A stretch of DNA of 64,000 bases from positions 98,540 to 162,539 of the forward strand of contig NZ_LMPT01000019.1 in assembly GCF_001424425.1 (NCBI RefSeq). Reading direction: 5' to 3'. This DNA comes from Acidovorax sp. Leaf191 (GTDB taxonomy: Bacteria; Pseudomonadota; Gammaproteobacteria; Burkholderiales; Burkholderiaceae_C). The position numbers and the translations under genes were made by a program. This document shows, piece by piece, positions 10,101 through 18,041 of this stretch. Within the stretch, counting starts at the first letter, position 1; each line of letters opens with the position of its first letter. The notes under the pieces are model-generated. The model made no database searches and was not told where the DNA came from. It saw only the letters and a list, made by a program, of their open reading frames with translations.

Positions 10101-11296
10101 TCGGTGAAGCGCGGGCGGGCGTTGAAGTCCGCCTCGTCGTACAGGCGGATGCAGATGCCGTTGGCCACGCGCCCGCAGCGGCCCGCGCGCTGGTTGGCTG
10201 CCGCCTGGCTGATGGGCTCGACCAGCAACTGCTCGACCTTGCTACGGAAAGAATAGCGCTTCACGCGCGCCGTGCCTGCGTCGATGACGTACCGGATGCC
10301 CGGCACGGTGAGCGAGGTCTCGGCCACGTTGGTTGCCAGCACCAGGCGGCGGCCGGTGTGGCCGTCGAAAATGCGGTCCTGCTCGGCCTGCGACAGGCGG
10401 GCGAACAGCGGCAGCACCTCGGCGTTGCGCATCACCGGCTGGTGGGCCAGGTGCTTGCGCAGGTGGTCGGCCGCCTCGCGGATCTCGCGCTCGCCGGGCA
10501 GGAAGATGAGGATGTCGCCACCGGCATTGCCCTGCCAGAGCTCGTCCACCCCATCGGCGATGGCTTCATTGAGGCCGTAGTCGCGCGTGTCCTCGAACGG
10601 GCGCCAGCGCTGCTCCACGGGAAAGGTGCGGCCCGACACATAAATGATGGGCGCAGGGCCTTTGGCGGATTCGAAATGCTTGGCAAACCGGTCCGCATCG
10701 ATGGTGGCAGACGTGACGATGACCTTGAGATCCGGCCGGCGCGGCAGGATCTGGCGGATATAGCCCAGCAGGAAGTCGATGTTCAGGCTGCGCTCGTGCG
10801 CCTCGTCGATGATGATGGTGTCGTAGGCCTTGAGCAGCGGGTCGGTCTGCGTCTCGGCCAGCAAGATGCCGTCGGTCATCAGCTTGACCGACGCATCGCG
10901 CGACAGCCGGTCCTGAAAGCGCACCTTGAAGCCCACCACGTCACCGAGCGGCGTGTTCAGTTCTTCGGCGATGCGCTTGGCCACGCTGCTGGCGGCGATG
11001 CGGCGCGGCTGGGTGTGGCCGATGAGCTGGCCCTTCTGCCCGGGCTTGGCATTGCACTTGCCGCGGCCCAGCGCCAGCGCGATCTTGGGCAGCTGCGTGG
11101 TCTTGCCCGAGCCCGTCTCGCCGCACACGATCACGACCTGGTGCTTCTCGATGGCCGCCATGATCTCCTCGCGCCTGCCCGACACCGGCAGCGACTCCGG
11201 GAAGGTGATGCGCAGCGGCGCGGTTTTGGGGGCAGTGGGCGGGGCTGCTGCTGGCGGGGAGGTAGGAGGCGCGGATTCGGTCATGAAGGCACGCAT
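7136..11296 (-). CDS. hrpA: ATP-dependent RNA helicase HrpA
   Basis: A 1386-residue DEAH-box helicase, slightly longer than E. coli HrpA (about 1300). Walker A is GETGSGKT (59-66), followed by DEAHERS, the SAT motif (VTSATID) and QRAGRCGR of motif VI; then the helicase-associated and OB-fold domains and the long HrpA-specific C-terminal region. HrpA unwinds RNA and is known to act in ribosome rescue and mRNA processing. Two Ala/Pro/Gly-rich linkers occur, one near residues 560-600 and one near 1040-1090. The second lies over a dispersed repeat at about 8083-8137. The start is at 11296 or 11284 (MTESAPP); neither has a clear ribosome site. Confidence 0.95.
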   Translation of the reverse strand: MRAFMTESAPPTSPPAAAPPTAPKTAPLRITFPESLPVSGRREEIMAAIEKHQVVIVCGETGSGKTTQLPKIALALGRGKCNAKPGQKGQLIGHTQPRRIAASSVAKRIAEELNTPLGDVVGFKVRFQDRLSRDASVKLMTDGILLAETQTDPLLKAYDTIIIDEAHERSLNIDFLLGYIRQILPRRPDLKVIVTSATIDADRFAKHFESAKGPAPIIYVSGRTFPVEQRWRPFEDTRDYGLNEAIADGVDELWQGNAGGDILIFLPGEREIREAADHLRKHLAHQPVMRNAEVLPLFARLSQAEQDRIFDGHTGRRLVLATNVAETSLTVPGIRYVIDAGTARVKRYSFRSKVEQLLVEPISQAAANQRAGRCGRVANGICIRLYDEADFNARPRFTDPEILRSSLAGVILRMKSLHLGDVVQFPFIEAPSGRAIADGYQLLAELGAVDESNELTPMGVELSRLPLDPRVGRMILEARDRKALDEVLVIASALSVQDVRDRPMEAQQQADQAHAKFDDEKSEFSGYLKLWKWINEARGGAPTLPSARAQKAMAHQRAPSQAHLPVAQRLVAAAAPAPAVASVSAQAPTHKLSNRQYEQLLRQNFISIRRLREWRDIHTQLLTVVTEHKWPINTQPASYEQLHLSMLAGLLGNIGARSEEEDWYLGARGIKFYKHPGAHLSKKPGRWIVAAELVETTRLFGRGIAAIEPQWIEQVGGHLLKKQLLDPHWEKKSAEVTALERATLYGIVIYSGRRINFGKIDPYAAREIFIREALVGGNWETRLPFLAANQKLIAKVEELEHKSRRQDVLVDDELIYAFYDQQLPADICNGHGFEAWYREESKAKPDLLKLTREELMRHEAAGITSNAFPKTVRLGGVDCAATYLHEPGDPRDGITVTIPLFVLNQVNDERCEWLVPGMLKDKIQALLKSLHQRPRSRFVPLPESATRLAALFNTPERFGTGSLTDALLKQVRDETSLDVKRADFKLDMLSPHLFMNFRVVDEHGRQLGHGRNLGALKAEWGAKARGAFQALAGLKLGGGSGGGAADSADSANIEQKQPPPIAGRAQAAIESGAKGGAGGKAAPAAAPSSAPAAPAGQRYTAWTFGELPELMEIKKSGQTLVGFPALINGGDAVTIEVFDEPEVAAAKHRAGLRRLFALQIKDALKYLEKNIPDLQKMAVAYMQVGRSPDGTGGGTQEELRAQIIDVALDRAFLLDPLPTDEYAFKRRVEEGRGRLTLIANEVARLASGILVEYAAAARKIKDTKNAPDATQDAQQQLQRLVPKQFIAQAPWAQLAHFPRYLKAITLRLDKYRADPARDAAKLAELRPQEQRYWRLVAERKGAVDARMQELRWLLEELRVSFFAQELRTPQPVSVKRLDKLWAQIQS
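8083..8137. repeat. Dispersed repeat copy inside the hrpA reading frame
   Basis: The + strand here reads GATTCGATAGCTGCTTGCGC, then a short spacer and GGGGGCTGTTTTTGCTC. This matches, with divergence, the intergenic sequence at 28984-29047 read on the minus strand (shared core TAGCTGCTNNCGCT...GCAA...GGGGCT). Such elements are normally intergenic in Comamonadaceae. Here it is read through in frame in hrpA and encodes part of a low-complexity linker (NIEQKQPPPIAGRAQAAIES). Confidence 0.45.
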
Positions 11297-11502
11297 TATC
11301 GGAGGCAGGCGTTGGCCCTGTGCAACACAGGCCATGCGCACCGCCGCGCCGCACCTCGCACGGCACCCGCGCAGGCCCCGCTCGGTGCCGTCTTTTTGCC
11401 GAGTGCTACTTTTTGATGGGGTGGATTTCAGGATGTAATGCGCACAACCCATTCCGCCCCGACGATGTCTGCGTGGCGGGTGCCCCTCAGGATTTTGACC
11501 GC

Positions 11503-13380
11503 ATGCTCCCGCAGACATCAGCCACCCCTTTTTCACCGGACGACAGCGCCACGCCCGCGCAGCCCCCGCACCCCTCGCGCCGCGACTGGCTGGCGTGGGC
11601 CGGCGCCGCCGCCCTGGCGCCCCTGCTGCCGGCCTGTGGAGGCACCGGCAACCCCGGCCCCACGCTCGCGGCCACCATGGCCTGGGGCCGCAGCGAGATC
11701 CGCCAGGCCATGCAGCGCAGCGAGGCGCGGGCCGCCTCCGTCGCCCTGCTGCAGGGCGACCGGCTGGTGTGGCAGGAGGCCTTCGGCGTGCTGGACGACA
11801 CCACCCGCGCGCTGGCGACGCCGGACACGCGCTTCAATGTGGGCTCCGTGAGCAAGGTGGTGGCGGCGCTGGCCGTGATGGTGCTGGTGGACCGGCAACT
11901 GGTGCAGCTCGATGCGCCGGTGGTGCGCTACCTGCCGCAGTTCACCATGCTGTCGCCGGGCTACCGCGACATCACCGTGCGCCACCTGCTCAGCCATGCA
12001 TCGGGGCTGCCGGGCACGCACACGCACAACCTGTTCGCCACCGCGCCGCTGCCAGGCTATGCCGCCGAGCTGGAAGCAGCGCTGGCCGACGCCCACCTCA
12101 AGCACGCGCCCGGCGCGCTGGCGGTGTACTGCAACGACGGCTTCACGCTGATCGAGCGCATCGTGCTCGCAGTGACCGGGCAGACCTACCCGGCGTTCGT
12201 GCAGTCGGCCCTGCTCAACCCGCTGGGCATGGCCCGCTCGGGCTACACCCTGCTGCCGCTGCCCGAAGGCAGCTTCGCCCACGGCTACATCCGCAAGCAG
12301 CGCCAGGCCCAGGAGTTCGTGATGGGCTACGCCACCGGCGGGCTGTGCACCACGCCCGGCGACATGATGAAGCTGGCCACCATGCTGCTGCAAGGCGGCG
12401 AATACGACGGCCGGCGCGTCGTCTCCAGGGCTGGCGTGCTGGAGATGGGCCGCGGCCAGAACCCGGGCCTGCGCGCCGACCTGACACCCGACTGGCAGTG
12501 GGGCCTGGGGTGGGACAGCGCGCAGCAGCAGGGCCTGTCTGCCGCGGGCGTGCTGGCCTGGCAAAAGAGCGGCGGCACCATGTTCTATTCGAGCGATTTC
12601 TACGTGCTGCCGCAGGCGGGCATGGCGTTGCTGATCACCGGCAGCGCATCGGCCTTCAAGCCCGGGCCGGTGGCCGAAGGCATCCTGCTGCGGGCGCTGC
12701 AGGAGACCGGGCAACTGGCAGCGCTGCCGCCCAAGGTCTTGACGGCGGCCCCGTCACTGGCCACCTCATCGGCCAGCGCGGTCGATGCGGTGCTGGGCAT
12801 CTACGGCCGGTCCGCCAAGCCCCTGAAAGCCACCTCGCCCGACAGCCAGCAGATCGACCTGTGGGTATGGTCGGCCGAGGCCAGGGGCTGGACGATGCTG
12901 AGCGCGGGGCTGCGCCTGCGCAGCGACGGCTGGTGGTGGTCCGACGCGCAGCCGCGCACCCAGTACCGCTGGGAGCAAGCCGACGGCCGCCGCTACCTGC
13001 TGTCGCGCGAGCCCGCCACCGCCGGGCACTACTGGGTGACCATGCCCATGGCGCAGCAGATGCCCCGCGCCGCAGCGCCCCTGCCCGCGCAGTGGGTGGC
13101 GCGCCTGGACAGCCATTGGGTACTGGCGAACGAGGCGCCCGAATCGATTCCGCTCGCGTTCGGCGTGCCGGCAGCGACGCTGCGGGAACTGCCCGAACTG
13201 CCCGGCTACCTGTTCTGGGACGACAGCCAGTTCTTGCTGCCGCTGTCGCCCGACCGCGCGGGCATGACCGTGCAGGTGCCCCTCAACGACGGCCGCGATC
13301 TCGTCGAGCTGGTGGTGCAGGCGCGCGACGAGCAGGAATGGCTGCACGCGGCCGGCTGGAGCTACCGCCGCCGGGCCTAG
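11503..13380 (+). CDS. Exported serine hydrolase of the beta-lactamase/penicillin-binding (AmpC/EstB-like) fold
   Basis: A 625-residue protein of the beta-lactamase family PF00144. The N-terminus has a twin-arginine type signal (SRRDWL, 25-30), a hydrophobic stretch and a lipobox-like LLPAC ending at Cys45, so a Tat-exported lipoprotein is likely. Catalytic elements are SVSK (Ser115, Lys118), the tyrosine motif YCN (209-211) and KSGG in the KTG position. A further 250 residues after the catalytic domain are of unknown use. Members include esterases, D-aminopeptidases and peptidoglycan-related enzymes; resistance activity should not be assumed. The ATG at 11503 was taken because longer upstream sequence lacks coding character. 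It is divergent from hrpA. Confidence 0.85.
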   Translation: MLPQTSATPFSPDDSATPAQPPHPSRRDWLAWAGAAALAPLLPACGGTGNPGPTLAATMAWGRSEIRQAMQRSEARAASVALLQGDRLVWQEAFGVLDDTTRALATPDTRFNVGSVSKVVAALAVMVLVDRQLVQLDAPVVRYLPQFTMLSPGYRDITVRHLLSHASGLPGTHTHNLFATAPLPGYAAELEAALADAHLKHAPGALAVYCNDGFTLIERIVLAVTGQTYPAFVQSALLNPLGMARSGYTLLPLPEGSFAHGYIRKQRQAQEFVMGYATGGLCTTPGDMMKLATMLLQGGEYDGRRVVSRAGVLEMGRGQNPGLRADLTPDWQWGLGWDSAQQQGLSAAGVLAWQKSGGTMFYSSDFYVLPQAGMALLITGSASAFKPGPVAEGILLRALQETGQLAALPPKVLTAAPSLATSSASAVDAVLGIYGRSAKPLKATSPDSQQIDLWVWSAEARGWTMLSAGLRLRSDGWWWSDAQPRTQYRWEQADGRRYLLSREPATAGHYWVTMPMAQQMPRAAAPLPAQWVARLDSHWVLANEAPESIPLAFGVPAATLRELPELPGYLFWDDSQFLLPLSPDRAGMTVQVPLNDGRDLVELVVQARDEQEWLHAAGWSYRRRA

Positions 13381-13587
13381 CCCGGCACGCACCTACCCCG
13401 CCCCGCCCCACGGCCACCAGCGCACACGCGCCCGCTGCAGCGCACTGTGCGTTTCATGCGACAGATGCAGGTTGCCAAAGCCCTGAGCGCTTGCCAAGCC
13501 GCAGAGCCCTCGCCACAATTCGCGCTTCTTTCTTTCAGCCACGGGCACACCGCCACGCAGCCGCTGAAACCACTGGAGGTCACCGCC

Positions 13588-13617
13588 ATGTTTGTTCCTT
13601 TGTCCGCAATCACCTGA
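13588..13617 (+). CDS. Putative 9-codon leader peptide
   Basis: ATG at 13588 with a perfect GGAGG (13575-13579) 8 bases upstream opens a 9-residue reading frame (MFVPLSAIT) that stops at 13615-13617. It ends 3 bases before the first of two competing hairpins and about 90 bases before an intrinsic terminator. That placement suggests that ribosome position on this ORF selects between RNA folds. There is no run of a single regulatory amino acid, so the cue may be ribosome stalling or general translation status rather than amino-acid supply. Confidence 0.45.
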   Translation: MFVPLSAIT

Positions 13618-13708
13618 CCACAGTCCACCGCCCCGGCTGGACTGTGCATTCACAAGTCCAGCCAAGGCCGACAAGCGCGCTATTGCACCCCGTGCAGCGC
13701 TCCACAAG

Positions 13709-13734
13709 CCCTGGCTACCTTGCCGGGGTTTTTT
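13709..13734 (+). terminator. Intrinsic terminator immediately upstream of the small basic protein gene
   Basis: CCCTGGC (13709-13715) pairs with GCCGGGG (13722-13728, one G-U pair), with a 6-base loop, followed by TTTTTT (13729-13734). It sits in the leader, before the start at 13750, and not after a long gene. CCTTG in its loop/arm (13718-13722) could pair with CAAGG at 13663-13667 as an antiterminator. Confidence 0.7.
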
Positions 13735-13749
13735 GTTTGTGGAGTGCAC

Positions 13750-13998
13750 ATGAGTGCTCAAAAAATCTCTCGGGCCTTTGCCCAGGGTCAAGTCAAGAAG
13801 CTGCGCCGCATGAAGCAGCCCCTGGTTCTGAAGCTCGAGGCCTCGGGCCCGCCCCGAAACCCTGTGGCCACTGCGCTGGCCCAGCGCAGCCTGTCGAGCG
13901 CGGCAGGCAAGCACATCCGAAGCGCCGGCGCCCAGCGCCGCGCGGACAAGGTCGCCCTGCGCAAGGCGACACGAACAGACTTTTCTTTCCATGACTGA
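13750..13998 (+). CDS. Small basic protein coupled to the AAA-M41 protease
   Basis: 82 residues, very rich in Lys, Arg and Ala, with no membrane segment or signal peptide. The ATG at 13750 has GGAG 5 bases upstream and begins only 15 bases after the leader terminator's T-run. Its stop overlaps the start of the protease gene by 8 bases, so the two are translationally coupled. The C-terminus is acidic-aromatic (FSFHD). I do not recognise the family. A role as nucleic-acid binder, adaptor or substrate of the downstream protease is possible but not shown. Confidence 0.7.
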   Translation: MSAQKISRAFAQGQVKKLRRMKQPLVLKLEASGPPRNPVATALAQRSLSSAAGKHIRSAGAQRRADKVALRKATRTDFSFHD

Positions 13999-16153
13999 CA
14001 ACAACCATCCCACCGCCGCACTGGCGGACACGCGGGCGCCGTGGGGCCCCGCCCAACCTGGGTACCCAGGACAACCCGGGCACCCAGGGCAACCTGCATC
14101 CAGGGCAACGCCCGACCCGGCGGAACCCCGCACGCTGAACGTGGACGCCACCGTGGCCCCGCACGGGCTGCCGCCCGCGCACAGTGCAGCGGCTGTGCCA
14201 ACACACCGGCTGCCCACCGCCGCCGAACTGGCCCAGCGCCAGCAGCACCTGGCCGACACCGCGGCGCAACTCAAGACCGAGCTCGTCGGCATCGACGAGG
14301 TCATCGACCGCGTGATCGATGCGGTGCGCGCCTGGTACGTGCTGCCGCAGCTCATCCGCCGCCCGGTCATCGTCTGCCTGTGGGGCCTGACCGGCACGGG
14401 CAAGACGCAGCTCACGCGGCGCCTGGCCCAGCTGCTGGGCTTCTACGACCGCTTTGTCGAAGTGCAGATGGACGGCTTCAGCCACGGCGCGGGCTACCGC
14501 AGCTCCACCATCTCCGGCATGCTGGCGGACTCCGGCATCTCCGAAGGCGCGCCGGGCATGCTGGTGCTGGACGAGTTCCAGCGCTTTCGCACGGTGGACC
14601 GCAAGGGCGAAGAGGCCAAGGTGGAGCGCTACCAGGACGTGTGGTCCCTGCTGTCGGACGGGCGCCTGCCGCCCGCGCTGACGGCCCTGTCCAACATCGA
14701 ACGCAAGCTGGCCGACAGCCACTACGAGGCCGAGCGCGCCGAGGACGACGAGAACGAACGCGCGGGCAAGAAGCCCTACCGCTTCCAGCTCGACGCATGG
14801 GACGCGCAAGAGCTCAAGCGCATGCTCAAGCTCTCCGAACCCCTGGCCGAGATCATGCAATGGCCTTCGGCCAAGGTGCTGGCGATGTACATGGAGTTCC
14901 AGCGCTCCAACCAGTCGTGGGAGACCGACTACAGCCGGCTGCTGGTCTTCGTGTGCGGCAACCTCGACGAGATGTACCACGAGACCGCGCAGCGCGTGGA
15001 AGACTGCGATACCGACGCCGACATCTTTCACCGCCTCACGCGCAAGCTCTCCATCATCGACGTGAAGAAGGCGCTGTCCGAGCGCTTCAAGCCCGAACAG
15101 ATCGCGCGGCTGGGCAACGAGCATGTGATCTACCCGTCTTTCAGCCGCGCCACGTACGAGCTGCTGATCCGCCAGCTGTGCGACCGCTACGTGCAGGATG
15201 TGGCCGCCCAGTGCGGCGTGCACTTTGCCATCGGAGAGGACGTGCAGCGCGAGATCTATGCCAACGCGGTCTTCCCCGCCCAGGGCACGCGGCCGCTGTT
15301 CTCGTCGGTGCACGCCATCCTGAGCGCCAACTTGGTCAAGGCCACGCTGTGGGTCATGGAGCAATCGCTGCCGCTGTCGCAGGTGTTCGCCATCCACCTC
15401 GCGGCAGACCGCCGCCACCTGGCCGTGCAAGGCACCGACGCCCACGGCGGCACGCACGAGCGCCAGTTCGCGGTGGCGCTGGAGCTCAACCGCCTCAAGC
15501 AGCGCGCCAACGCGGATTTTCGCGCGCTGCTGGCGGTGCACGAGGCCGGGCATGCCTTGGTCTACTGCCTGCTGTTCGGCCAGGCCCCGCAGGAGGTGAA
15601 GATCAACATCGCCTCGTTCGAAGGCGGCTACAACAGCTTTGCGGGCCTGAAGGTCACCACGCGCCAAAACGCGCTGGACATGATGTGCGTGGGCCTGGCC
15701 GGCCGCGTGGCCGAAGAGCTGGTGTTCGGCGAGATGGCCTGCACCACGGGCGCCGAGCAGGACTACAAGCAGGTGACGGGCGAGGCCGCGCGCTACGTGC
15801 GCCACCACGGCTTTGGCGCGCGCATCAGCCGCACCGACGCCACGGTGGAGATGGACAACCACATCAACACCGACGTCGGCCCCAGCAATGCCGCCATCGA
15901 GGCCCTGCTGCAGTCGCAGTACCAGCGCACCCAGGCGCTGCTGCACGGCCACCAGACCGCGCTCAATGCCCTGGTGGGTGCGCTGATGGACCACGGCATG
16001 ATCGCGCAGGACGAGATGCAGGCGCTGCTGGCGGCCCAGGGCCTGCCGCTCGCGGTGCGGCCCGGGTCGTCCGGCGGTGCGGAAGATTCGCTGGTTCTGG
16101 AGCCCTTTGCCGAGCGGCTGGCGCTGTTTCAGCGCCACGGCGCCACGCAATGA
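13991..16153 (+). CDS. Soluble Clp-like AAA ATPase fused to an M41 (FtsH-type) zinc peptidase
   Basis: 720 residues with no membrane helix. Residues 1-70 are a Pro/Gly-rich tail with PGQPGHPGQP repeats. An AAA domain follows: Walker A GLTGTGKT (132-139), Walker B LVLDE (191-195), and a Clp-like region with FKPEQIARL (366-374) and GTRPL (432-436), which resembles Clp/HslU sensor 2. The C-terminal half is an M41 peptidase: HEAGH (517-521), then AEELVFGE, TTGAEQDYKQ with the third zinc ligand Asp591. FtsH normally has two membrane helices and its own AAA type; neither is present here. The gene overlaps the small basic gene upstream and lies 88 bases before argA. An energy-dependent cytosolic protease is the likely role; its substrate is unknown. 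Confidence 0.85.
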   Translation: MTDNNHPTAALADTRAPWGPAQPGYPGQPGHPGQPASRATPDPAEPRTLNVDATVAPHGLPPAHSAAAVPTHRLPTAAELAQRQQHLADTAAQLKTELVGIDEVIDRVIDAVRAWYVLPQLIRRPVIVCLWGLTGTGKTQLTRRLAQLLGFYDRFVEVQMDGFSHGAGYRSSTISGMLADSGISEGAPGMLVLDEFQRFRTVDRKGEEAKVERYQDVWSLLSDGRLPPALTALSNIERKLADSHYEAERAEDDENERAGKKPYRFQLDAWDAQELKRMLKLSEPLAEIMQWPSAKVLAMYMEFQRSNQSWETDYSRLLVFVCGNLDEMYHETAQRVEDCDTDADIFHRLTRKLSIIDVKKALSERFKPEQIARLGNEHVIYPSFSRATYELLIRQLCDRYVQDVAAQCGVHFAIGEDVQREIYANAVFPAQGTRPLFSSVHAILSANLVKATLWVMEQSLPLSQVFAIHLAADRRHLAVQGTDAHGGTHERQFAVALELNRLKQRANADFRALLAVHEAGHALVYCLLFGQAPQEVKINIASFEGGYNSFAGLKVTTRQNALDMMCVGLAGRVAEELVFGEMACTTGAEQDYKQVTGEAARYVRHHGFGARISRTDATVEMDNHINTDVGPSNAAIEALLQSQYQRTQALLHGHQTALNALVGALMDHGMIAQDEMQALLAAQGLPLAVRPGSSGGAEDSLVLEPFAERLALFQRHGATQ

Positions 16154-16241
16154 GGCGCGCGGTCACCACAAGGATGCCCTGCATGCTTATGATGCGCGCC
16201 TACAGCGGATTTACACCGCAGGCTTTCACACACCACCCGCC

Positions 16242-17588
16242 ATGTCCGCCGTTTTCAATTTCACCTTCGTGCCCTGGTTCCGCTCGGTCGCGCCGTACAT
16301 CCACAAGTTTCGCAACCAGACGTTCGTGATCGGCCTCACCGGCGAGGCGATTGCGGCGGGCAAGCTGCACAGCCTGGCGCAGGACCTGGCGCTGATCCAG
16401 GCCATGGGCGTGAAGATCGTGCTGGTGCACGGCTTTCGCCCGCAGGTGAACGAGCAACTGGCGGCCAAGGGGCATGCGGCCAAATACTCGCACGGCATCC
16501 GCATCACCGACTCGGTGGCGCTTGACTGCGCGCAGGAGGCCGCGGGCCAGTTGCGCTACGAGATCGAGGCCGCGTTCAGCCAGGGCCTGCCCAACACGCC
16601 CATGGCGGGCGCGACGGTGCGGGTGATCTCGGGCAACTTCCTCACGGCGCGGCCCGTGGGCATCGTGGACGGGGTGGACTTTCAGCACTCGGGCCTGGTG
16701 CGCAAGGTGGACGTGGCGGGCATCCAGCGCACGCTGGACATGGGGGCGCTGGTGCTGCTGTCGCCTTTCGGCTTCTCGCCCACGGGCGAGGCCTTCAACC
16801 TGAGCATGGAAGAAGTGGCCACCAGCGTGGCCATCGAGCTGCGCGCGGACAAGCTGATCTTCTTGACCGAGGTGCCCGGCATCCGCATGCAGCCGAACGA
16901 GCCCGAGAGCGAAGACAACCCCATCGACACCGAGCTGCCGCTGGCCGCCGCGCAGGCCCTGCTGGCCACGCTGCCCGAGGCGCAAACGCCCACCGACACG
17001 GGCTTTTACCTCCAGCACTGCGTGAAGGCCTGCAAGGCCGGCGTGGAGCGCAGCCACATCCTGCCGTTTGCGGTGGACGGGTCGCTGCTGCTGGAGGTGT
17101 ACGTGCACGATGGTATCGGCACCATGGTCATCGACGAAAAGCTCGAAGAGCTGCGCGAAGCCACCATCGACGACGTGGGCGGCATCCTGCAACTGATCGA
17201 GCCGTTCGAAAAAGACGGCACGCTGGTCAAGCGCGACCGCACCGAGATCGAGCGCGACATCGCCACCTACACCATCATCGAACACGACGGCGTGATCTTT
17301 GGCTGCGCAGCGCTCTACCCCTACCCCGAATCCCGGACGGCCGAGATGGCTGCGGTGACCGTGTCGCCCCAGAGCCAGGGCACGGGCGACGGCGAGAAGC
17401 TGCTCAAGCGCATCGAGCAGCGTGCCCGCATCCTGGGGCTGGACAGCATCTTCGTGCTGACCACCCGCACCATGCACTGGTTCATCAAGCGTGGGTTCCA
17501 GCCGGTGGACCCGGACTGGCTGCCGGATGCCCGCAAGCGCAAGTACAACTGGGACCGCAGGAGCCAGGTGCTGGTGAAGAAGCTCTGA
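16242..17588 (+). CDS. argA: Amino-acid N-acetyltransferase (N-acetylglutamate synthase)
   Basis: 448 residues, the usual length of the classical bifunctional-fold ArgA. The N-terminal two thirds form an amino-acid-kinase domain (VIGLTGEAI, VLVHGFRPQVNEQL near 60-80) that in this family binds arginine as feedback inhibitor. The C-terminal GNAT domain (about 300-448) holds the acetyl-CoA site (QGTGDGEKLLK near 390) and conserved HWFIKRGF. It makes N-acetylglutamate from glutamate and acetyl-CoA, the first step of arginine biosynthesis. The ATG at 16242 has no good ribosome site. It follows the AAA-M41 gene on the same strand and could be read from its promoter. Confidence 0.95.
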   Translation: MSAVFNFTFVPWFRSVAPYIHKFRNQTFVIGLTGEAIAAGKLHSLAQDLALIQAMGVKIVLVHGFRPQVNEQLAAKGHAAKYSHGIRITDSVALDCAQEAAGQLRYEIEAAFSQGLPNTPMAGATVRVISGNFLTARPVGIVDGVDFQHSGLVRKVDVAGIQRTLDMGALVLLSPFGFSPTGEAFNLSMEEVATSVAIELRADKLIFLTEVPGIRMQPNEPESEDNPIDTELPLAAAQALLATLPEAQTPTDTGFYLQHCVKACKAGVERSHILPFAVDGSLLLEVYVHDGIGTMVIDEKLEELREATIDDVGGILQLIEPFEKDGTLVKRDRTEIERDIATYTIIEHDGVIFGCAALYPYPESRTAEMAAVTVSPQSQGTGDGEKLLKRIEQRARILGLDSIFVLTTRTMHWFIKRGFQPVDPDWLPDARKRKYNWDRRSQVLVKKL

Positions 17589-17650
17589 GTTTTTGGTTAG
17601 CGGTCTGCGGTATTCAGTTGGGGTGACCATAGAGCACGGCAGCTTCACAT

Positions 17651-18008
17651 CCGTTCGCGCTGAGCTCCGTCGAAGCTCCGCGCAAGGCTTCGACAGGCTC
17701 AGCCCGAACGGTGGTGGGGTGGTCAGACCCAGCCCGAGCGGTCAGGGGTGATTGAGACCCAGCCCGAACGGTCCGTGGTAACTCAGACCCAGCCCGAACG
17801 GCCTGCCGTGACTGAGACCTATCCATGGTTCGCATGCCCAACCCCATCACCACAAACCGTTCACGCTGAGCTCCGTCGAAGCGCCGCGCAAGGCTTCGAC
17901 AGGTTCAGCCCGAACGGTGGGGAGGTGATCAGGCTCAGCCCGAACGGTCGGTGGCGGCTGAGCCCAGCGCGAACGGTCGGTGGCGGCCTAGACCCAGCCC
18001 GAGCGATG
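17651..18008. repeat. Cluster of palindromic CAGCCCGAACGGT-type repeats
   Basis: Two long palindromic copies (17651-17712 and 17857-17919) each start with CCGTTC-GCTGAGCTCCGTCGAAG and end with CTTCGACAGG-CTCAGCCCGAACGGT, so each copy can fold end to end. Around and between them lie about seven shorter, diverged copies of CAGCCCGA(A/G)CGGT, spaced irregularly at 20-35 bases. The stretch fills the whole gap between argA and the beta-lactamase gene, and I see no gene in it. It looks like a REP/BIME-type intergenic repeat array. Confidence 0.85.
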
Positions 18009-18041
18009 GAGCTGTGGCTGAGGCTCGACCAAGACTGACAG

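Larger units (their letters stand above)
13533..13734 (+). promoter_or_regulatory. Structured leader RNA, attenuator-like, ahead of the AAA-M41 protease operon
   Basis: Four elements are stacked here. TTTCAGC (13533-13539) pairs with GCTGAAA (13563-13569). A 9-codon ORF with its own GGAGG follows. Then two mutually exclusive hairpins: CAGTCCA (13621-13627) with TGGACTG (13638-13644), or GGCTGGACT (13635-13643) with AGTCCAGCC (13655-13663). Last comes an intrinsic terminator whose T-run ends 15 bases before the next start codon. This architecture is typical of translation-coupled transcription attenuation; the function is inference. Confidence 0.55.
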